A stretch of DNA of 64,000 nt from Methylocapsa aurea (GCF_000746085.1 NZ_JQKO01000009.1:161443-225442), one strand, 5' to 3'. Shown: positions 1 through 11,482, numbered from the stretch's first letter. Program-made: numbers and translations. Notes: generated from the sequence alone by a model not told the origin.

Positions 1-350
1 AAATATTCCTTGACGCGATAGGTGATCGATTTCCACGATGCGGCGATGCAGAAGGGCATCAGGAAGGTGGTGAGAAGAACAAAGGGGAACGACAGTCCGT
101 CGACGCCAAGCTTATAGACGAGCCCGGCGCCGAACCAAGGCTTTTCTTCGACGAGTTGAAAGGCCGCGGAGGTCGGATCGAATCGCGCGTAGGCGACAAG
201 CGAAACCAGAAACACGATCACCGTCGCGCCAAGCGCCGCCCAGCGCGCGTTGTTCAGCGTCGCTTCGTCATCGCCGCGCAAAGCGAGGATGAACGCGACC
301 CCGACGAGCGGCAGAAAAACGATGCAGGAAAGAATGCCGAAGCCGAACAT
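1..350 (-). CDS. nuoM: NADH-quinone oxidoreductase subunit M (partial, N-terminal ~116 residues)
   Basis: This is the start of the antiporter-like proton-pumping membrane subunit M of complex I; the rest lies beyond the window edge. Translation from the ATG at 350 gives [17 protein letters not shown], a first membrane helix, then more helices and the motif YKLGVDGLSFPFVLLTTFL, which is typical of the start of NuoM. Its ATG overlaps the TGA of nuoL in an ATGA arrangement, so the two are translationally coupled as in most nuo operons. The identification rests on this motif plus position directly after nuoL. Confidence 0.93.
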   Translation of the reverse strand, partial: MFGFGILSCIVFLPLVGVAFILALRGDDEATLNNARWAALGATVIVFLVSLVAYARFDPTSAAFQLVEEKPWFGAGLVYKLGVDGLSFPFVLLTTFLMPFCIAASWKSITYRVKEY

Positions 351-2398
351 CAGTGCACTCCCCCGACGATATACCAGGTCATGACCACGGCGACGCCGAC
401 GAGCATGGCAAAAGCGTAATGGTAGATGTAGCCGCTCTGCAGCTTGACGACGCGGCCGGTCACATCGACGACGCGCGCGGCGACGCCGTCAGGGCCCAGG
501 CGATCGATGATGGCGCCATCGCCGCCCTTCCAGAATAGGCGGCCGAGCCAGAACGCCGGGCGCACGAAGAGGAAGTCATAGAGTTCGTCGAAATACCATT
601 TGTTGAGGAGGAACTCATAGACCGGCCGCGTAGCTCGCGCGAGGCGCACGGGGACGCCGGGCGCAAGAATATAGAAGAACAGCGCAACAACGAAGCCAAC
701 CCCCATCAGGATTGTCGGCAGCTCCTTGGCCAGACTCGGAATTTCTTCCATTTCCGAAAGGATATGATTGTGCGGGCCCAAAAAGAGCGCGCCTTTCCAG
801 AACTCGTGCGACGCTTCGCCGATGAATTGATCATGGAGCGCATAGCCGGCGAATAGAGCGCCGAAGGCGAGCACGACCAAGGGGATCAGCATGGCGATCG
901 GCGATTCATGCGGATCGAGCGCATGCGCTCCATGACCCTGCGCATCATGACCGTGCGCACCATGACCGAGTTCTTGTTCGCCATGCGCCTGGTGGCCATG
1001 GCCTGAGTCAGCGTGGCCAAGGGCGGGCTCGGAATGCGCGTCGGCCGCCCAATGCCGCTTGCCGAAAAATGTCAGAAAGACGAGGCGCCAGGAATAGAAT
1101 GAGGTCAGTCCGGCGGCGATGGTGGTCAAGACGAAGCCATAGAAGGCGCCCGTGCTATGCGACGCGAAAGCGGCCTCGATGATCGCATCTTTGGAAAAAT
1201 AGCCGGACGTGTAGGGAAATCCGGTCAGCGCCAAAGTGCCGATCGTCATCATGGCGAAAGTGAATGGAATCTTGCGCCAGAGACCGCCCATATTGCGCAT
1301 GTCCTGCTCATGATGCATGGCGACGATGACCGAGCCGGCGCCCAGGAACAGCAGCGCCTTGAAAAAGGCGTGGGTGAAGAGGTGAAAGATGCCGAGCGAA
1401 TAGCCGCCGACCCCAATGCCGACGAACATATAGCCGAGCTGCGAACAGGTCGAATAGGCGATGACCCGCTTGATGTCGTTTTGCACAAGGCCGATGGTCG
1501 CCGCGAAAAAGGCGGTCGTCGCGCCGATGATCGTGACGAAGGCGAGCGCCGCGGGCGCCTGCTCGAAGAGCGGCGACAATCGCGCGACCATGAATACGCC
1601 GGCGGTCACCATCGTCGCAGCGTGGATGAGCGCCGAAACAGGGGTCGGACCTTCCATGGCGTCAGGCAACCAGGTATGGAGCAGGAATTGCGCCGACTTG
1701 CCCATCGCTCCCATGAAGAGCAGCAGGCAAGTGATCGTCATCGCATCCATATCCGCGCCAAAGACATGGATTGTCTTATGCGCAAGCCCCGGAGCCGCCG
1801 CGAAAATCTGCTCGAAGGCGACGGAGTTCGTGAGCGCGAAGACCAGGAAAATGCCCAGCGCGAAGCCGAAATCTCCGACGCGATTGACGACAAAAGCCTT
1901 GATTGCGGCGGCGTTGGCCGAAGGCTTCTCATACCAGAAACCGATGAGGAGATAAGAGGCGAGGCCGACGCCCTCCCAGCCAAAAAACAACTGAACGAGA
2001 TTGTCGGCCGTCACCAGCATCAGCATGGCGAAGGTGAAAAGCGAGAGATACGAGAAGAAGCGCGGCTTCGATGGATCCTCGCGCATGTAGCCAATCGAAT
2101 AAAGATGCACGAGCGACGAAACCGTGGTGACGACGATCAGCATGACCGCCGTCAAACTATCGACCCGCAGCGACCAGTCGACCTTCACGGCGCCGGAGGT
2201 GAACCAGTTGCCGAGCGCCGAAACGCTCTCGGGAGTGGTTCCCAAAGCGACGTTGACGAAAACGATCCAGGACAGGACCGCCGAGACGAAGAGCAGGCTG
2301 GTCGTGACGATCTCGGAGGCGCGATCGCCTATCAGCCGGCCGAAGGGGCCGGCGATCAGAAATCCGAGGAGCGGTAGGAAGACAATGGCCGCATACAT
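350..2398 (-). CDS. nuoL: NADH-quinone oxidoreductase subunit L
   Basis: This is the distal proton-pumping membrane subunit of respiratory complex I, 682 residues, normal to slightly long for the family. Visible hallmarks are the run [18 protein letters not shown] in the antiporter core (around residue 140), [20 protein letters not shown] (around 245-265), and many membrane helices. The C-terminal part carries the long lateral helix region expected for NuoL. Oddly, the loop at about residues 455-493 is packed with histidine ([20 protein letters not shown]), which is not part of the conserved core and may be a metal-binding or flexible insertion. It sits between nuoK (8 bp gap) and nuoM (4 bp overlap). 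Confidence 0.97.
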   Translation of the reverse strand: MYAAIVFLPLLGFLIAGPFGRLIGDRASEIVTTSLLFVSAVLSWIVFVNVALGTTPESVSALGNWFTSGAVKVDWSLRVDSLTAVMLIVVTTVSSLVHLYSIGYMREDPSKPRFFSYLSLFTFAMLMLVTADNLVQLFFGWEGVGLASYLLIGFWYEKPSANAAAIKAFVVNRVGDFGFALGIFLVFALTNSVAFEQIFAAAPGLAHKTIHVFGADMDAMTITCLLLFMGAMGKSAQFLLHTWLPDAMEGPTPVSALIHAATMVTAGVFMVARLSPLFEQAPAALAFVTIIGATTAFFAATIGLVQNDIKRVIAYSTCSQLGYMFVGIGVGGYSLGIFHLFTHAFFKALLFLGAGSVIVAMHHEQDMRNMGGLWRKIPFTFAMMTIGTLALTGFPYTSGYFSKDAIIEAAFASHSTGAFYGFVLTTIAAGLTSFYSWRLVFLTFFGKRHWAADAHSEPALGHADSGHGHQAHGEQELGHGAHGHDAQGHGAHALDPHESPIAMLIPLVVLAFGALFAGYALHDQFIGEASHEFWKGALFLGPHNHILSEMEEIPSLAKELPTILMGVGFVVALFFYILAPGVPVRLARATRPVYEFLLNKWYFDELYDFLFVRPAFWLGRLFWKGGDGAIIDRLGPDGVAARVVDVTGRVVKLQSGYIYHYAFAMLVGVAVVMTWYIVGGVH

Positions 2399-2405
2399 GT
2401 CCGGC

Positions 2406-2714
2406 TCAACCCTTCATCATGTTGATGTCTTCGACCGCGATGGAGCCGCGGTTGCGATAGTAGGTGACGAGAATGGCGAGCCCAATCGCCGCTTCGGCCG
2501 CCGCGACGGTCAGGATGAAAAGCGCGAAAACCTGGCCGGTCAGATCGCCGAGAAAGGCCGAGAAGGCGACGAGGTTGATATTGACCGAGAGCAGGATCAG
2601 CTCCACCGACATCAGCACCACGATGATGTTCTTGCGGTTCAATATCACGCCGGCGACGCCGAGCGTGAACAAGATGGCCGCGAGGACCAGATAATGGGTG
2701 AGCGAGACCGTCAT
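2406..2714 (-). CDS. nuoK: NADH-quinone oxidoreductase subunit K
   Basis: This is a small three-helix membrane subunit of complex I, 102 residues, exactly the usual size. It shows the conserved segment [20 protein letters not shown], with the glutamate in helix 2 implicated in the proton path, and [17 protein letters not shown] in helix 3. It lies between nuoJ and nuoL with short spacers, consistent with one transcript. The start at 2714 ([12 protein letters not shown]) puts the first helix immediately after the N terminus, as in homologues. Confidence 0.97.
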   Translation of the reverse strand: MTVSLTHYLVLAAILFTLGVAGVILNRKNIIVVLMSVELILLSVNINLVAFSAFLGDLTGQVFALFILTVAAAEAAIGLAILVTYYRNRGSIAVEDINMMKG

Positions 2715-2754
2715 GATTGCTTTCTCCTCCCGTCGGATGGATGCGACGGGGCCT

Positions 2755-3363
2755 TCAAACGCCCTGCCTCGATGGCGTCTTGCGAATTTCGACCGCCTCG
2801 CTCGGAGTCCGAGCGTTCTGGATAGCGATATTCTGGCGTTTGACGCCGACCTTGTGGCGCAAGGTCAAGATGATGGCGCCGATCATCGCCGTCAGCAGAA
2901 TGAGCCCGGACGCCTGGAACAGATAAATATATTGGGTGTAGAGCACACGCCCGAGCGCCAGGGTGTTCGTCATGCCGGGCGGCATTGGCGTTGTGACATT
3001 TGCGATCGACGTCGACCCGATGGTCCAGGAGCCGACGACGAGGACAAGCTCGACCAGAACGATGAGGCCGATCGTTCCGCCGATCGGCAAATATTGCAGG
3101 AATCCCTGTTTGAATTCGGCGAAATCCACGTCGAGCATCATGACGACGAAAAGAAACAGAACCGCCACCGCCCCGACATAGACGACGACGAGAATCATCG
3201 CCAGGAATTCGGCGCCTAGCAGTAGAAACAGCCCCGCCGCATTGAAAAAGGCGAGGATGAGGAAAAGCACCGAATGCACCGGATTGCGCGACGAAATCAC
3301 CATGAAGGCGGCGGCGATCATGACCGCTGAAAACAAATAGAAGAACAGCGCCGCGACGCTCAT
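2755..3363 (-). CDS. nuoJ: NADH-quinone oxidoreductase subunit J
   Basis: This is a membrane subunit of complex I, 202 residues, about five helices. The conserved stretch [18 protein letters not shown] near residue 30 and [20 protein letters not shown] near 55-75 identify NuoJ; the latter contains the pi-bulge helix region of the E-channel. The C-terminal tail from about 165 is hydrophilic and variable, as in relatives. A 115 bp gap separates it from nuoI upstream, the largest spacer in this half of the operon, and I see no gene there. Confidence 0.96.
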   Translation of the reverse strand: MSVAALFFYLFSAVMIAAAFMVISSRNPVHSVLFLILAFFNAAGLFLLLGAEFLAMILVVVYVGAVAVLFLFVVMMLDVDFAEFKQGFLQYLPIGGTIGLIVLVELVLVVGSWTIGSTSIANVTTPMPPGMTNTLALGRVLYTQYIYLFQASGLILLTAMIGAIILTLRHKVGVKRQNIAIQNARTPSEAVEIRKTPSRQGV

Positions 3364-3478
3364 TGCCTAACCCCATTGGTGATGCAGCGCTTCCCCGCAG
3401 GGAGCTGCTGGCGCCGAGACCGCTTGAGAAGCTGCGGGCCTTGAATTGAAATCCGTCCGATCACCTTAACGGCCTCGT

Positions 3479-3967
3479 TCAACGGTAGGGCGCATCGAGC
3501 GCGATGTTGCGGGCGATCTCCCGCTCCCACCGCGCGCCGTTTTCGAGAAGCCGATTCTTGTCGTAATAGAGTTCTTCGCGCGTCTCCACGGCGAATTCCG
3601 CATTCGGCCCTTCAACGATCGCATCGACCGGGCAGGCCTCCTGACAGAAGCCGCAGTAGATGCACTTCACCATGTCAATATCGTAACGCGTCGTGCGGCG
3701 CGTGCCGTCGTTGCGCCGAGGGCCGGCCTCGATGGTGATCGCCTGCGCGGGACAGATCGCCTCGCAAAGCTTGCAGGCGATGCAGCGTTCTTCCCCATTG
3801 GGATAGCGGCGCAAAGCATGTTCGCCGCGATAGCGGGGCGACTGCGGATTTTTCTCATGCGGATAGTTGAGCGTCGGCTTCGGCTTGAAAAAATAGCGCA
3901 TCGAAAGGAAGAAGGCGCCGACGAACTCCGTCAAGAACACCGCCTTGGCGGCCTGGTCGAGTTTCAT
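3479..3967 (-). CDS. nuoI: NADH-quinone oxidoreductase subunit I
   Basis: This is the peripheral-arm subunit that carries clusters N6a and N6b next to the quinone site, 162 residues as in other alphaproteobacteria. Two 4Fe-4S motifs are visible: [12 protein letters not shown] and [12 protein letters not shown], each CxxCxxCxxxCP. The N terminus has the amphipathic membrane-docking segment [19 protein letters not shown]. Expressed after nuoH with a 70 bp spacer. Confidence 0.97.
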   Translation of the reverse strand: MKLDQAAKAVFLTEFVGAFFLSMRYFFKPKPTLNYPHEKNPQSPRYRGEHALRRYPNGEERCIACKLCEAICPAQAITIEAGPRRNDGTRRTTRYDIDMVKCIYCGFCQEACPVDAIVEGPNAEFAVETREELYYDKNRLLENGARWEREIARNIALDAPYR

Positions 3968-4037
3968 TGATCTTGCCTCCTAAGTCGTTTCGCCGCGCAA
4001 GTTGGCGCATCCAGCGCCTTCGCCTTCCGAGCCGCCC

Positions 4038-5066
4038 TCATTGCGCCATGCCCGCGCCCCAGCCGGTGAATTGCAGAACGCCGGCGACGAGGATGACCAT
4101 CACCAGAGAAATCGGCAAAAACACCTTCCAGCCAAGCCGCATCAGCTGATCGTAGCGATAGCGCGGCACGAAGGCTTTCACCATGGCGATCATGAAGAAA
4201 ACCAGGCAAACCTTCAAAACGAACCAGACGACGCCGGGGACTTCGTTGAAGGGCCATGCCGGGATCGGCGAAAGCCAGCCGCCGAGAAACAGAATGGTCA
4301 TCATCGCGCACATCGTGATGATCGCCACATATTCGGACAGCATGAAAAGCATGTAAGGCGTCGAGGAATATTCCACCATGAAACCGGCGACGAGTTCCGA
4401 TTCGGCCTCGACGAGATCGAACGGCGGACGGTTTGTTTCAGCGAGCGCCGAGATGAAGAAAATGACGAACATCGGCATCAGCGGCAGCCAGTACCAGCCC
4501 AAGGCGCCAAAGCCGGTGTCCTGCGCGGCGACGATGTCGCTGAGATTGAGCGATCCGGCGCAGAGCAGCACGGTGATGATGACAAAGCCGATCGAGACTT
4601 CATAGGAAATCATCTGCGCCGCCGAGCGCAACGCCGAAAGAAACGGATATTTCGAATTCGAAGCCCAGCCGCCCATGATGATTCCATAGACGCTAAGCGA
4701 TGAGATCGCGAAAATATAGAGAATCCCGACATTGATGTCGGCGATCGCCCAACCCTCGCTGACCGGGATGACCGCCCAGGCGGCCAGGGAGAGCATGCCC
4801 ATCACAAAGGGGGCGAGCAGAAAAATGCCTTTGTTCGCTCCGTCCGGAATGACCGGCTCCTTGAAGACGAACTTCAACATATCCGCGAAGCTTTGGAAAA
4901 GGCCCCAGGGACCGACCACATTCGGTCCGCGCCGCAATTGCACCGCCGCCCAGATCTTGCGATCGGCATAGAGAATATAGGCGATGAAGATCAAAAGAAT
5001 GACCAGCAAAGCGACGCTCTTCACGATGGTGAGGAGCAAAGCCAGGAACCAACCCGTGTGAGCCAT
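4038..5066 (-). CDS. nuoH: NADH-quinone oxidoreductase subunit H
   Basis: This is the eight-helix membrane subunit that forms the quinone-binding chamber with NuoB and NuoD, 342 residues. Recognised from [20 protein letters not shown] near the N terminus and [20 protein letters not shown] in the middle, both conserved quinone-chamber loops. I chose the ATG at 5066 ([11 protein letters not shown]): the longer frame up to 5117 only adds 17 non-conserved residues and overlaps the end of nuoG, whereas the chosen start lies 5 bp after the nuoG stop. Confidence 0.96.
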   Translation of the reverse strand: MAHTGWFLALLLTIVKSVALLVILLIFIAYILYADRKIWAAVQLRRGPNVVGPWGLFQSFADMLKFVFKEPVIPDGANKGIFLLAPFVMGMLSLAAWAVIPVSEGWAIADINVGILYIFAISSLSVYGIIMGGWASNSKYPFLSALRSAAQMISYEVSIGFVIITVLLCAGSLNLSDIVAAQDTGFGALGWYWLPLMPMFVIFFISALAETNRPPFDLVEAESELVAGFMVEYSSTPYMLFMLSEYVAIITMCAMMTILFLGGWLSPIPAWPFNEVPGVVWFVLKVCLVFFMIAMVKAFVPRYRYDQLMRLGWKVFLPISLVMVILVAGVLQFTGWGAGMAQ

Positions 5067-5071
5067 GGCCT

Positions 5072-7135
5072 CTACTCCGCCGCCTGCCGCGTGAGACTTT
5101 CGGACAGCACGGAGCATTCCGCCATGACGGCGGAGGCGCGCGCGATCGAATTGGTCAAATAGAAATCGGAAACTTTCGAAACGAAGGGCGCATTGCCATA
5201 GGCCTCGGTGGATGAGACGAGCTGGCCAGCGTCAAAGGGCTCGCCCGCGGCAATCTCGTCGACGCTTGCAAGATGCGGATGGACGGCATGGAGGCGCGCC
5301 CGGAGGGCCTTGAGCGAGTCGAATGGCAGGCGCTGGCCAAGCGCCTCGGAGAGGGCGCGCAAAATCGCCCAATCCTCGCGCGCGTCGCCGGGCGGAAAAT
5401 TAGCTCTGTCCGCCACTTGCACGCGACCTTCCGTATTGACGTAGGCGCCGGATTTTTCGGTATAGGTCGCACCCGGAAGGATGACGTCGGCGCGCGCGGC
5501 CCCGCGATCGCCATGCGTCCCTTGATAGATCACGAAAGCGCCCGGCTCCACCTCGATCTCATCGGCGCCGAGGTTGAAGAGAACGTCCAGCGCCCCCGCT
5601 TTCGCCATGCCCTTTGCGTCGAGCCCGCCTTGACGCGGCGTGAAGCCGAGATCGAGGCCGCCGACTCGGGCCGCCGCCGTGTGCAGGACGGCCCATCCGT
5701 TCCAACCGTCCTTGACGACGCCGAGCGATGCCGCCGCCTTGGCGGCGAGCGCAAGGATGCCCAGCCCATCCTCCCGCGCAAAAGCCCCCTGGCCGATCAG
5801 GAACATCGGCTTTTCCATTTTGGCCGGAGGATGATCGGCGAAAGTCGCCAGCGTTTCGGGTCCAGCGCCAAGATAGGCGTAATCATAGGTCAGATCGGCC
5901 TTCTCGCCGATCACGCCGATTTTGAAGCCGCCTCTCAGCCAGCGCTTGCGGATTCGCGCGTTCAAGACCGGCGCTTCCTTGCGTGGATTGGAGCCAATGA
6001 TCATCAGGCCATCGGCCTCGTCAATGCCGGCGATGGTCGGGTTGAATAGATAGCTCGCCCGGCCGAACCGCGGATCGAGCTTGACTCCGTCCTGCCGGCA
6101 GTCGAGCGAGATCACGCCCAGTTTTTCGGCCAGGGATTGCAGGGCGAACATATCTTCAAGAGCGCAAAGATCGCCGGCGATGGCGCCAATCCGATCGGGC
6201 GCGGCGGCTTTGACCTTGGCGGCGATCGCCGCAAACGCCTCTTGCCAGGTGGCCGGGCGCAGTTTGCCCGCCTCGCGCACATAGGGGCGATCCAGGCGTC
6301 TGCTTTTGAGGCCGTCGACGATCTGGCGGGCTTTGTCGGAAATCCATTCCTCGTTCACCGCCTCGTTGATGCGCGGCAGAATGCGCATCACCTCGCGCCC
6401 GCGGGTGTCGATCCGGATCGCCGAACCCAGGGCATCCATGACGTCGATCGATTCCGTCTTGACCAGCTCCCAGGAACGCGCCTTGAAGGAATAGGGCTTG
6501 GGGAGGAGGGCGCCGACAGGACAGAGATCGGCGACATTGCCTTGCAGCTCGGAACTCATCGCGGTCTCGAGATAGGTCGTGATCTCCATATCTTCGCCGC
6601 GTCCGATTGCGCCCATGTCGCCGGTGCCGGCGACCTCTGCGGTAAATCTCACGCAGCGGGTGCAATGGATGCAGCGGTTCATCGAGGTCTTGACGAGCGG
6701 CCCGATATATTTGTCCTCGACCGCGCGCTTATTCTCGATATAGCGCGAGGAATCGACGCCATAGGCCATCGCCTGATCCTGCAGGTCGCATTCGCCGCCC
6801 TGGTCGCAAATCGGGCAATCGAGCGGGTGGTTGATGAGCAGGAATTCCATCACCCCTTCGCGCGCCTTTTTCACCATTGGCGACTTGGTGAGGACGACGG
6901 GAGGCTCGCCATTCGGGCCGGGACGCAGATCGCGCACGGCCACGGCGCAGGAAGCCGACGGTTTGGGCGGTCCGCCCTTCACTTCAACGAGGCACATACG
7001 GCAATTGCCGGCGATCGACAGCCGCTCATGAAAGCAAAAGCGCGGGATTTCGGCGCCCGCCTGCTCGCACGCCTGCAGCAGCGTATATTCGGGCGGAACG
7101 TCGATCTCGACGCCATCAACGATGAGTCTGCTCAT
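5072..7135 (-). CDS. nuoG: NADH-quinone oxidoreductase subunit G
   Basis: This is the largest peripheral subunit of complex I, 687 residues, which relays electrons through several iron-sulfur clusters. The N-terminal plant-type ferredoxin domain shows [21 protein letters not shown] (2Fe-2S). It is followed by [17 protein letters not shown] (the His/Cys-ligated 4Fe-4S) and [10 protein letters not shown] (4Fe-4S). The remainder is the molybdopterin-oxidoreductase-like fold, which carries no cofactor in complex I. The usual extra cluster N7 ligands of E. coli are not obvious. The gene follows the small coiled-coil gene by 9 bp. Confidence 0.97.
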   Translation of the reverse strand: MSRLIVDGVEIDVPPEYTLLQACEQAGAEIPRFCFHERLSIAGNCRMCLVEVKGGPPKPSASCAVAVRDLRPGPNGEPPVVLTKSPMVKKAREGVMEFLLINHPLDCPICDQGGECDLQDQAMAYGVDSSRYIENKRAVEDKYIGPLVKTSMNRCIHCTRCVRFTAEVAGTGDMGAIGRGEDMEITTYLETAMSSELQGNVADLCPVGALLPKPYSFKARSWELVKTESIDVMDALGSAIRIDTRGREVMRILPRINEAVNEEWISDKARQIVDGLKSRRLDRPYVREAGKLRPATWQEAFAAIAAKVKAAAPDRIGAIAGDLCALEDMFALQSLAEKLGVISLDCRQDGVKLDPRFGRASYLFNPTIAGIDEADGLMIIGSNPRKEAPVLNARIRKRWLRGGFKIGVIGEKADLTYDYAYLGAGPETLATFADHPPAKMEKPMFLIGQGAFAREDGLGILALAAKAAASLGVVKDGWNGWAVLHTAAARVGGLDLGFTPRQGGLDAKGMAKAGALDVLFNLGADEIEVEPGAFVIYQGTHGDRGAARADVILPGATYTEKSGAYVNTEGRVQVADRANFPPGDAREDWAILRALSEALGQRLPFDSLKALRARLHAVHPHLASVDEIAAGEPFDAGQLVSSTEAYGNAPFVSKVSDFYLTNSIARASAVMAECSVLSESLTRQAAE

Positions 7136-7144
7136 GCCTTGTCC

Positions 7145-7396
7145 TCAATGCGGCGGTTCGACGAGATCGAGACGCCGCTCGATGCGATCCAGCCGCCCGT
7201 CAATGCGATCAATTCGACGATTGACGCCGGCAATCGATAATTCCAGGTTTGCGATCGCCGCGTCCGTTCTCGCCAGCCTCTCTTCGACCGCCGTCATCCG
7301 AATTTTCAAATCGCCAATATCCTCTATGACGCGATCGAGCTTCATGTCGAGACGCCGCAGATATTCGAAGATCAGGCTATCTGACGCCTCAACCAT
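7145..7396 (-). CDS. small coiled-coil protein inside the nuo operon
   Basis: An 83-residue protein encoded between nuoF and nuoG, with 8-9 bp spacers on each side, so it is co-transcribed with complex I. Almost the whole chain is charged amphipathic helix with a heptad-like pattern (LRRLDMKLDRVIEDIGDLK, then RIDRIDGRLDRIERRLDLV), ending EPPH. There is no Cys, no membrane segment and no signal peptide. It matches no canonical Nuo subunit. The tight spacing, the absence of a competing frame and the typical codon use make it a real gene; a role in complex I assembly or stability is only a guess from position. Confidence 0.8.
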   Translation of the reverse strand: MVEASDSLIFEYLRRLDMKLDRVIEDIGDLKIRMTAVEERLARTDAAIANLELSIAGVNRRIDRIDGRLDRIERRLDLVEPPH

Positions 7397-7404
7397 CGGA
7401 TTCC

Positions 7405-8715
7405 CTACTCCGCCGCGACGCCAAAATCCTTGACCGGCTCCGAATGCGGATTGGCGGAATATTGGTCGATGCGCCGCTCGATCTCATGCCGGAAATGCCG
7501 GATGAGGCCTTGCACCGGCCAAGCCGCCGCGTCGCCGAGGGCGCAGATCGTATGGCCTTCGATCTGCGTCGTGACCTCGAGCAGCATGTCGATCTCGCGT
7601 TTCTGCGCCCGCCCTTCCGCCATGCGGGAAACGACGCGCCAAAGCCAGCCAGTGCCTTCCCGGCATGGGGTGCATTGGCCGCAGCTTTCATGCTTATAGA
7701 AATAGCTCAGCCGGGCGATCGCCCGCACGATATCGGTGGATTTGTCCATGACGATGACGGCGGCTGTGCCAAGGCCCGATTTCAAATCGCGCAGCGTGTC
7801 GAAATCCATCGCAGCGTCGATGATTTCATGCGCCGGAACCAAGGGCACGGAGGATCCGCCGGGGATCACCGCGAGAAGATTGTCGGAGCCACCGCGAACG
7901 CCGCCGCAATGCTTGTCGATCAACTCCCGGAAGGGAATCGACATCGCCTCCTCGATATTGCACGGCTTGTTGACATGGCCGGAGATGCAAAAAAGCTTCG
8001 TCCCGCTATTGTTCTTGGCGCCGAAACCGGCGAACCAAGCGGCCCCCCGGCGCAGGATCGTCGGAGCGACGGCGATCGATTCCACATTATTGACGGTGGT
8101 CGGAGAGCCATAAAGGCCCATATTGGCCGGGAATGGCGGCTTCAGCCGCGGCATCCCCTTCTTGCCTTCGAGCGATTCCAGGAGCGCCGTTTCTTCGCCG
8201 CAGATATAGGCTCCGGCGCCGCGATGGACGTAGATGTCGAAAGGCCAGCCGTGAATATTATTCTTGCCGACGAGCTTGGCGGCATAGGCCTGCTTGATCG
8301 CCGCCTCCAGCCGATCCGCCTCGAGGATATATTCGCCGCGAATATAAATATAGCAGGCATGCGCCTCCATCGCGAAACAGGCGACGAAACAGCCCTCGAT
8401 CAAGAGCTGAGGATCATTGCGCATGATCTCCCGGTCCTTGCAGGTCCCCGGCTCGGATTCGTCGGCATTAACGACGAGGTACGAAGGCCGCGCCGGATCG
8501 GCCTTCGGCATGAAGGACCATTTGAGGCCGGTCGGAAAGCCGGCGCCGCCGCGCCCGCGCAAGCCGGACGCCTTCATCTCGCTGATGATCCAGTCCTTGC
8601 CTTTGTCGATCAGCTTTTTTGTATTGTCCCAGGCGCCGCGAGCGAGTGCGGCCTTGAGGCCCCAGTCGCCAAAGCCGTAGAGATTGGTGAAGATTCGATC
8701 CTTGTCCTCAAGCAT
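7405..8715 (-). CDS. nuoF: NADH-quinone oxidoreductase subunit F
   Basis: This is the flavoprotein that oxidises NADH, 436 residues. The NADH/FMN-binding motifs [16 protein letters not shown] and NADESEPGT are present near the N terminus. The N3 4Fe-4S ligands lie in [15 protein letters not shown], with the last cysteine in [13 protein letters not shown] near residue 395. I chose the ATG at 8715 ([14 protein letters not shown]); the frame runs to 8781, but the additional 22 residues would overlap nuoE and are not family-like, whereas the chosen start leaves a 10 bp gap. Confidence 0.97.
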   Translation of the reverse strand: MLEDKDRIFTNLYGFGDWGLKAALARGAWDNTKKLIDKGKDWIISEMKASGLRGRGGAGFPTGLKWSFMPKADPARPSYLVVNADESEPGTCKDREIMRNDPQLLIEGCFVACFAMEAHACYIYIRGEYILEADRLEAAIKQAYAAKLVGKNNIHGWPFDIYVHRGAGAYICGEETALLESLEGKKGMPRLKPPFPANMGLYGSPTTVNNVESIAVAPTILRRGAAWFAGFGAKNNSGTKLFCISGHVNKPCNIEEAMSIPFRELIDKHCGGVRGGSDNLLAVIPGGSSVPLVPAHEIIDAAMDFDTLRDLKSGLGTAAVIVMDKSTDIVRAIARLSYFYKHESCGQCTPCREGTGWLWRVVSRMAEGRAQKREIDMLLEVTTQIEGHTICALGDAAAWPVQGLIRHFRHEIERRIDQYSANPHSEPVKDFGVAAE

Positions 8716-8725
8716 CTGCGTGACC

Positions 8726-9376
8726 TCACCTTTGTTTCGGTTTGGGCGCGGACATCGGACCGCTGCGGCCATCGGAGCCATAGAGCGAGGTCAGAGAGGT
8801 CAGCCTTCCCTCCGGCTCGGACGAAACCCGGCCCGTCTGCGAACCGATCTTCACCTCGCGGCCAGCGGCGAGATCGTCAAGCAGCTTTTCGAAATTCTCC
8901 GGGGTCAGATCCTCATAGTAATCGTCATTAATCTGAACCATCGGGGCATTGCAGCAGGCTCCAAGGCACTCGACCTCGATCCAGGAGAAATTGCCGTCCG
9001 CCGTCACATGGCCCGGCTCGCCAATCTTGCTCTGCAAAACCGCCTTGATCGCGTCGGAGCCGGCGAGCAAGCAAGGCGTCGTGCCGCACATCTGAATGTA
9101 GAACCTGCCGACCGGAGCGAGGTTGAACATCGTGTAGAACGTCGCGATCTCAAGCACGCGGATATAGGGCATGCCAAGCTTGTCGGCGACCGCCTCGATC
9201 GCCGGTCTCGGCAACCAATAGTCATTCTGCTTTTGCGCCTGCCACAAGAGCGAGATCACCGCCGAGGCCTGCCGGCCGGCCGGATATTTATTGATAATTT
9301 CATCGCACCAAGCCTCGTTGTCGGGCGTGAATGCGAAGGACTCGGGTTGAAATTCGGTAAGCCGGCGAACGGACAT
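8726..9376 (-). CDS. nuoE: NADH-quinone oxidoreductase subunit E
   Basis: This is the thioredoxin-fold subunit of the NADH dehydrogenase module carrying cluster N1a, 216 residues. The 2Fe-2S ligands are seen as [10 protein letters not shown] and [16 protein letters not shown]. The N-terminal helix bundle ([15 protein letters not shown]) is conserved. The C-terminal 40 residues after the domain are Ser/Gly/Arg-rich and variable, as often in alphaproteobacteria. It sits 54 bp after nuoD and 10 bp before nuoF. Confidence 0.96.
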   Translation of the reverse strand: MSVRRLTEFQPESFAFTPDNEAWCDEIINKYPAGRQASAVISLLWQAQKQNDYWLPRPAIEAVADKLGMPYIRVLEIATFYTMFNLAPVGRFYIQMCGTTPCLLAGSDAIKAVLQSKIGEPGHVTADGNFSWIEVECLGACCNAPMVQINDDYYEDLTPENFEKLLDDLAAGREVKIGSQTGRVSSEPEGRLTSLTSLYGSDGRSGPMSAPKPKQR

Positions 9377-9430
9377 GGTCTTAACTCTTATGTAGCGCGG
9401 CGGCGCCTGAAATTTTGCAGCGGTCCGACA

Positions 9431-10621
9431 TTACCGATCCACCTCGCCAAAGACGATATCGATCGAGCCAAGGATCGCGCTCACGTCGGCGAGCATCGAT
9501 TTGCGGCAAAGAAAATCCATTGCGGCGAGATGGGCGAAGCCTGGCGCCCGGATCTTGCAGCGATAGGGCTTGTCCGTGCCGTCGGAGACGAGATAGACGC
9601 CGAACTCGCCCTTGGGCGCCTCGACCGCGCAATAGACCTCGCCGGCCGGCACATGGAAGCCTTCCGTATAGAGCTTGAAATGATGGATCAGCGCTTCCAT
9701 CGAGCGCTTCATTTCCGCGCGGGACGGCGGCGAGACTTTTCCCTGCTTTGAAGCCACGGGCCCCTGCCCGTCCTTCGACAGAAGCTTCTCGACGCATTGC
9801 TTCATGATCTTGACCGACTGCCGCATCTCTTCCATGCGGATCACCTGCCGGTCGTAATTGTCGCCATGGCGGCCGACCGGAATATCGAAATCCATCTCTT
9901 CATAGCATTCATAAGGCTGCGCCTTGCGCAGATCCCAGGCGGCGCCGGAACCGCGCACCATGACGCCGGAAAAGCCCCAGCGCCAGCAATCCTCCAGGCT
10001 GACGATCCCGATATCGACATTGCGCTGCTTGAAAATGCGGTTTTCGATGAAAAGAGCCTGCAAATCGTCACAGGTTTTCAGGAAGGGATCGCACCAGGCC
10101 CCAATGTCCTCGATCAATCGCGTCGGAATATCGAGATGGACTCCGCCGGGCCGAAAATAATTCGCGTGCAGCCGCGCGCCCGAGGCCCGCTCATAGAAGA
10201 CCATGAGCTTTTCGCGTTCCTCGAAGCCCCAAACCGGCGGCGTCAAGGCGCCGACATCCAGAGCCTGCGTGGTGACATTGAGGAGATGCGAAAGAATCCG
10301 GCCGATTTCGCAAAAGAGCACGCGCAGCAATTGGCCGCGCCGCGGCACCTCTATGTTTAGCAATTTCTCTATCGCGAGGCAGAAGGCGTGCTCCTGATTC
10401 ATCGGCGCGACATAATCAAGCCGGTCGAAATAAGGCACGTTCTGGAGATAGGTGCGGGCCTCCATCAGCTTTTCAGTGCCGCGATGGAGCAGGCCTATAT
10501 GCGGGTCGACCCGCTCGACGATTTCGCCGTCGAGTTCGAGAACAAGCCGCAAGACGCCATGCGCAGCCGGATGCTGCGGGCCGAAATTGATCGTGAAACT
10601 GCGGACCGGAGTGTCGTTCAT
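9431..10621 (-). CDS. nuoD: NADH-quinone oxidoreductase subunit D
   Basis: This is the 49-kDa-type quinone-site subunit related to the large subunit of NiFe hydrogenases, 396 residues. Signatures include [20 protein letters not shown] at the N terminus, with the quinone-site His in the HPAAHG loop, and [14 protein letters not shown], then a C terminus ending in the family-typical [27 protein letters not shown] region. NuoC and NuoD are separate genes here, not fused as in E. coli. Confidence 0.97.
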   Translation of the reverse strand: MNDTPVRSFTINFGPQHPAAHGVLRLVLELDGEIVERVDPHIGLLHRGTEKLMEARTYLQNVPYFDRLDYVAPMNQEHAFCLAIEKLLNIEVPRRGQLLRVLFCEIGRILSHLLNVTTQALDVGALTPPVWGFEEREKLMVFYERASGARLHANYFRPGGVHLDIPTRLIEDIGAWCDPFLKTCDDLQALFIENRIFKQRNVDIGIVSLEDCWRWGFSGVMVRGSGAAWDLRKAQPYECYEEMDFDIPVGRHGDNYDRQVIRMEEMRQSVKIMKQCVEKLLSKDGQGPVASKQGKVSPPSRAEMKRSMEALIHHFKLYTEGFHVPAGEVYCAVEAPKGEFGVYLVSDGTDKPYRCKIRAPGFAHLAAMDFLCRKSMLADVSAILGSIDIVFGEVDR

Positions 10622-10672
10622 GGGACCGTCTTCAAAAGGCGTTGTTCACTGCGGCGGCTCACGGCGCATTGT

Positions 10673-11287
10673 TCACTGCGGATTGTTCTTGGCCTTCTCG
10701 TCGCCTGGCAAGACATAATCGGTTGCTCCCTCCCATGGCGACAGGAAATCGAAGCTGCGAAATTCCTGGGTTAGTTCAACCGGCTCGTAGACAACGCGCT
10801 TCTGCTCGTCGTCATAGCGGACCTCGACATAGCCGGTCATCGGAAAATCCTTGCGCAGCGGATGGCCATCGAACCCATAATCAGTCAAGAGCCGGCGCAA
10901 ATCGGGGTGGCCGGAAAAAAACACGCCGAAAAGATCATAGGCTTCGCGCTCAAACCAATTCGCCGCCGGATAGAGGCCGGAAAGCGAGGCGATCGGGGTC
11001 TCCGCATCGGTCGCCACCTTGACCCGGATGCGTCGATTGTGCTTGGGCGACAGAAGATGGATGACGACATCGAAGCGCTTCTCGCGGACTGGATAATCGA
11101 CAGCGGTGAGATCGATGAAGGAAACAAAGAGACAGGCTGGATCGTCGCGGAGATAGGCGACGGCCTCAAGCAGACCGGCCGGCTCCACCGTCAAAGTCAA
11201 CTCGTCATAGGCCACGGTGGCCGCGCTGACCAGACCGGGGAGCGCCGCGGCGATCGAGTCGCCCAGTTGTTTCAGGTCAGTATCCAT
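10673..11287 (-). CDS. nuoC: NADH-quinone oxidoreductase subunit C
   Basis: This is the 30-kDa subunit of the complex I peripheral arm, 204 residues, with no cofactor. The conserved block [20 protein letters not shown] followed by [20 protein letters not shown] identifies it (around residues 110-150). The C terminus has the usual [13 protein letters not shown]. It is separated from nuoB by about 200 bp, unusually wide for this operon. Confidence 0.96.
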   Translation of the reverse strand: MDTDLKQLGDSIAAALPGLVSAATVAYDELTLTVEPAGLLEAVAYLRDDPACLFVSFIDLTAVDYPVREKRFDVVIHLLSPKHNRRIRVKVATDAETPIASLSGLYPAANWFEREAYDLFGVFFSGHPDLRRLLTDYGFDGHPLRKDFPMTGYVEVRYDDEQKRVVYEPVELTQEFRSFDFLSPWEGATDYVLPGDEKAKNNPQ

Positions 11288-11380
11288 TTCAATTCTTCCA
11301 CTTTGCTGGCGCGCCGGGCAGGCCCGCTCGGAAGCGGCGCCTGCCGGAAAGCTAGCATGTCCATCGCATCGCGCGCGCTC

Positions 11381-11482
11381 TTAGGCGCTTGTCGCGAAAC
11401 GGTTCGCGAAGCCCAGGAAACGCTCGCTCAACTGCTGGCCTGAACGCCTAACCCGATCCAAGAAGTCAGCGCCCGCCAGCAT
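11381..11482 (-). CDS. possible 33-residue small ORF in the nuoB-nuoC gap
   Basis: The roughly 200 bp between nuoB and nuoC contains one short sense-strand frame, ATG at 11482, starting 7 bp beyond the nuoB stop and ending TAA at 11381. The peptide begins MLAGADFLDRVRRSGQQ and ends FANRFATSA, giving an amphipathic helix-like character. No convincing ribosome binding site is visible and no family is recognised. It may be chance; recorded because otherwise the gap is empty. Confidence 0.2.
   Translation of the reverse strand: MLAGADFLDRVRRSGQQLSERFLGFANRFATSA

Noticed and set aside
1157..2377. 406-residue plus-strand frame opposite nuoL
   Set aside because: Arg/Glu-rich composition from antisense of GC-rich membrane protein codons; no start signal or family.
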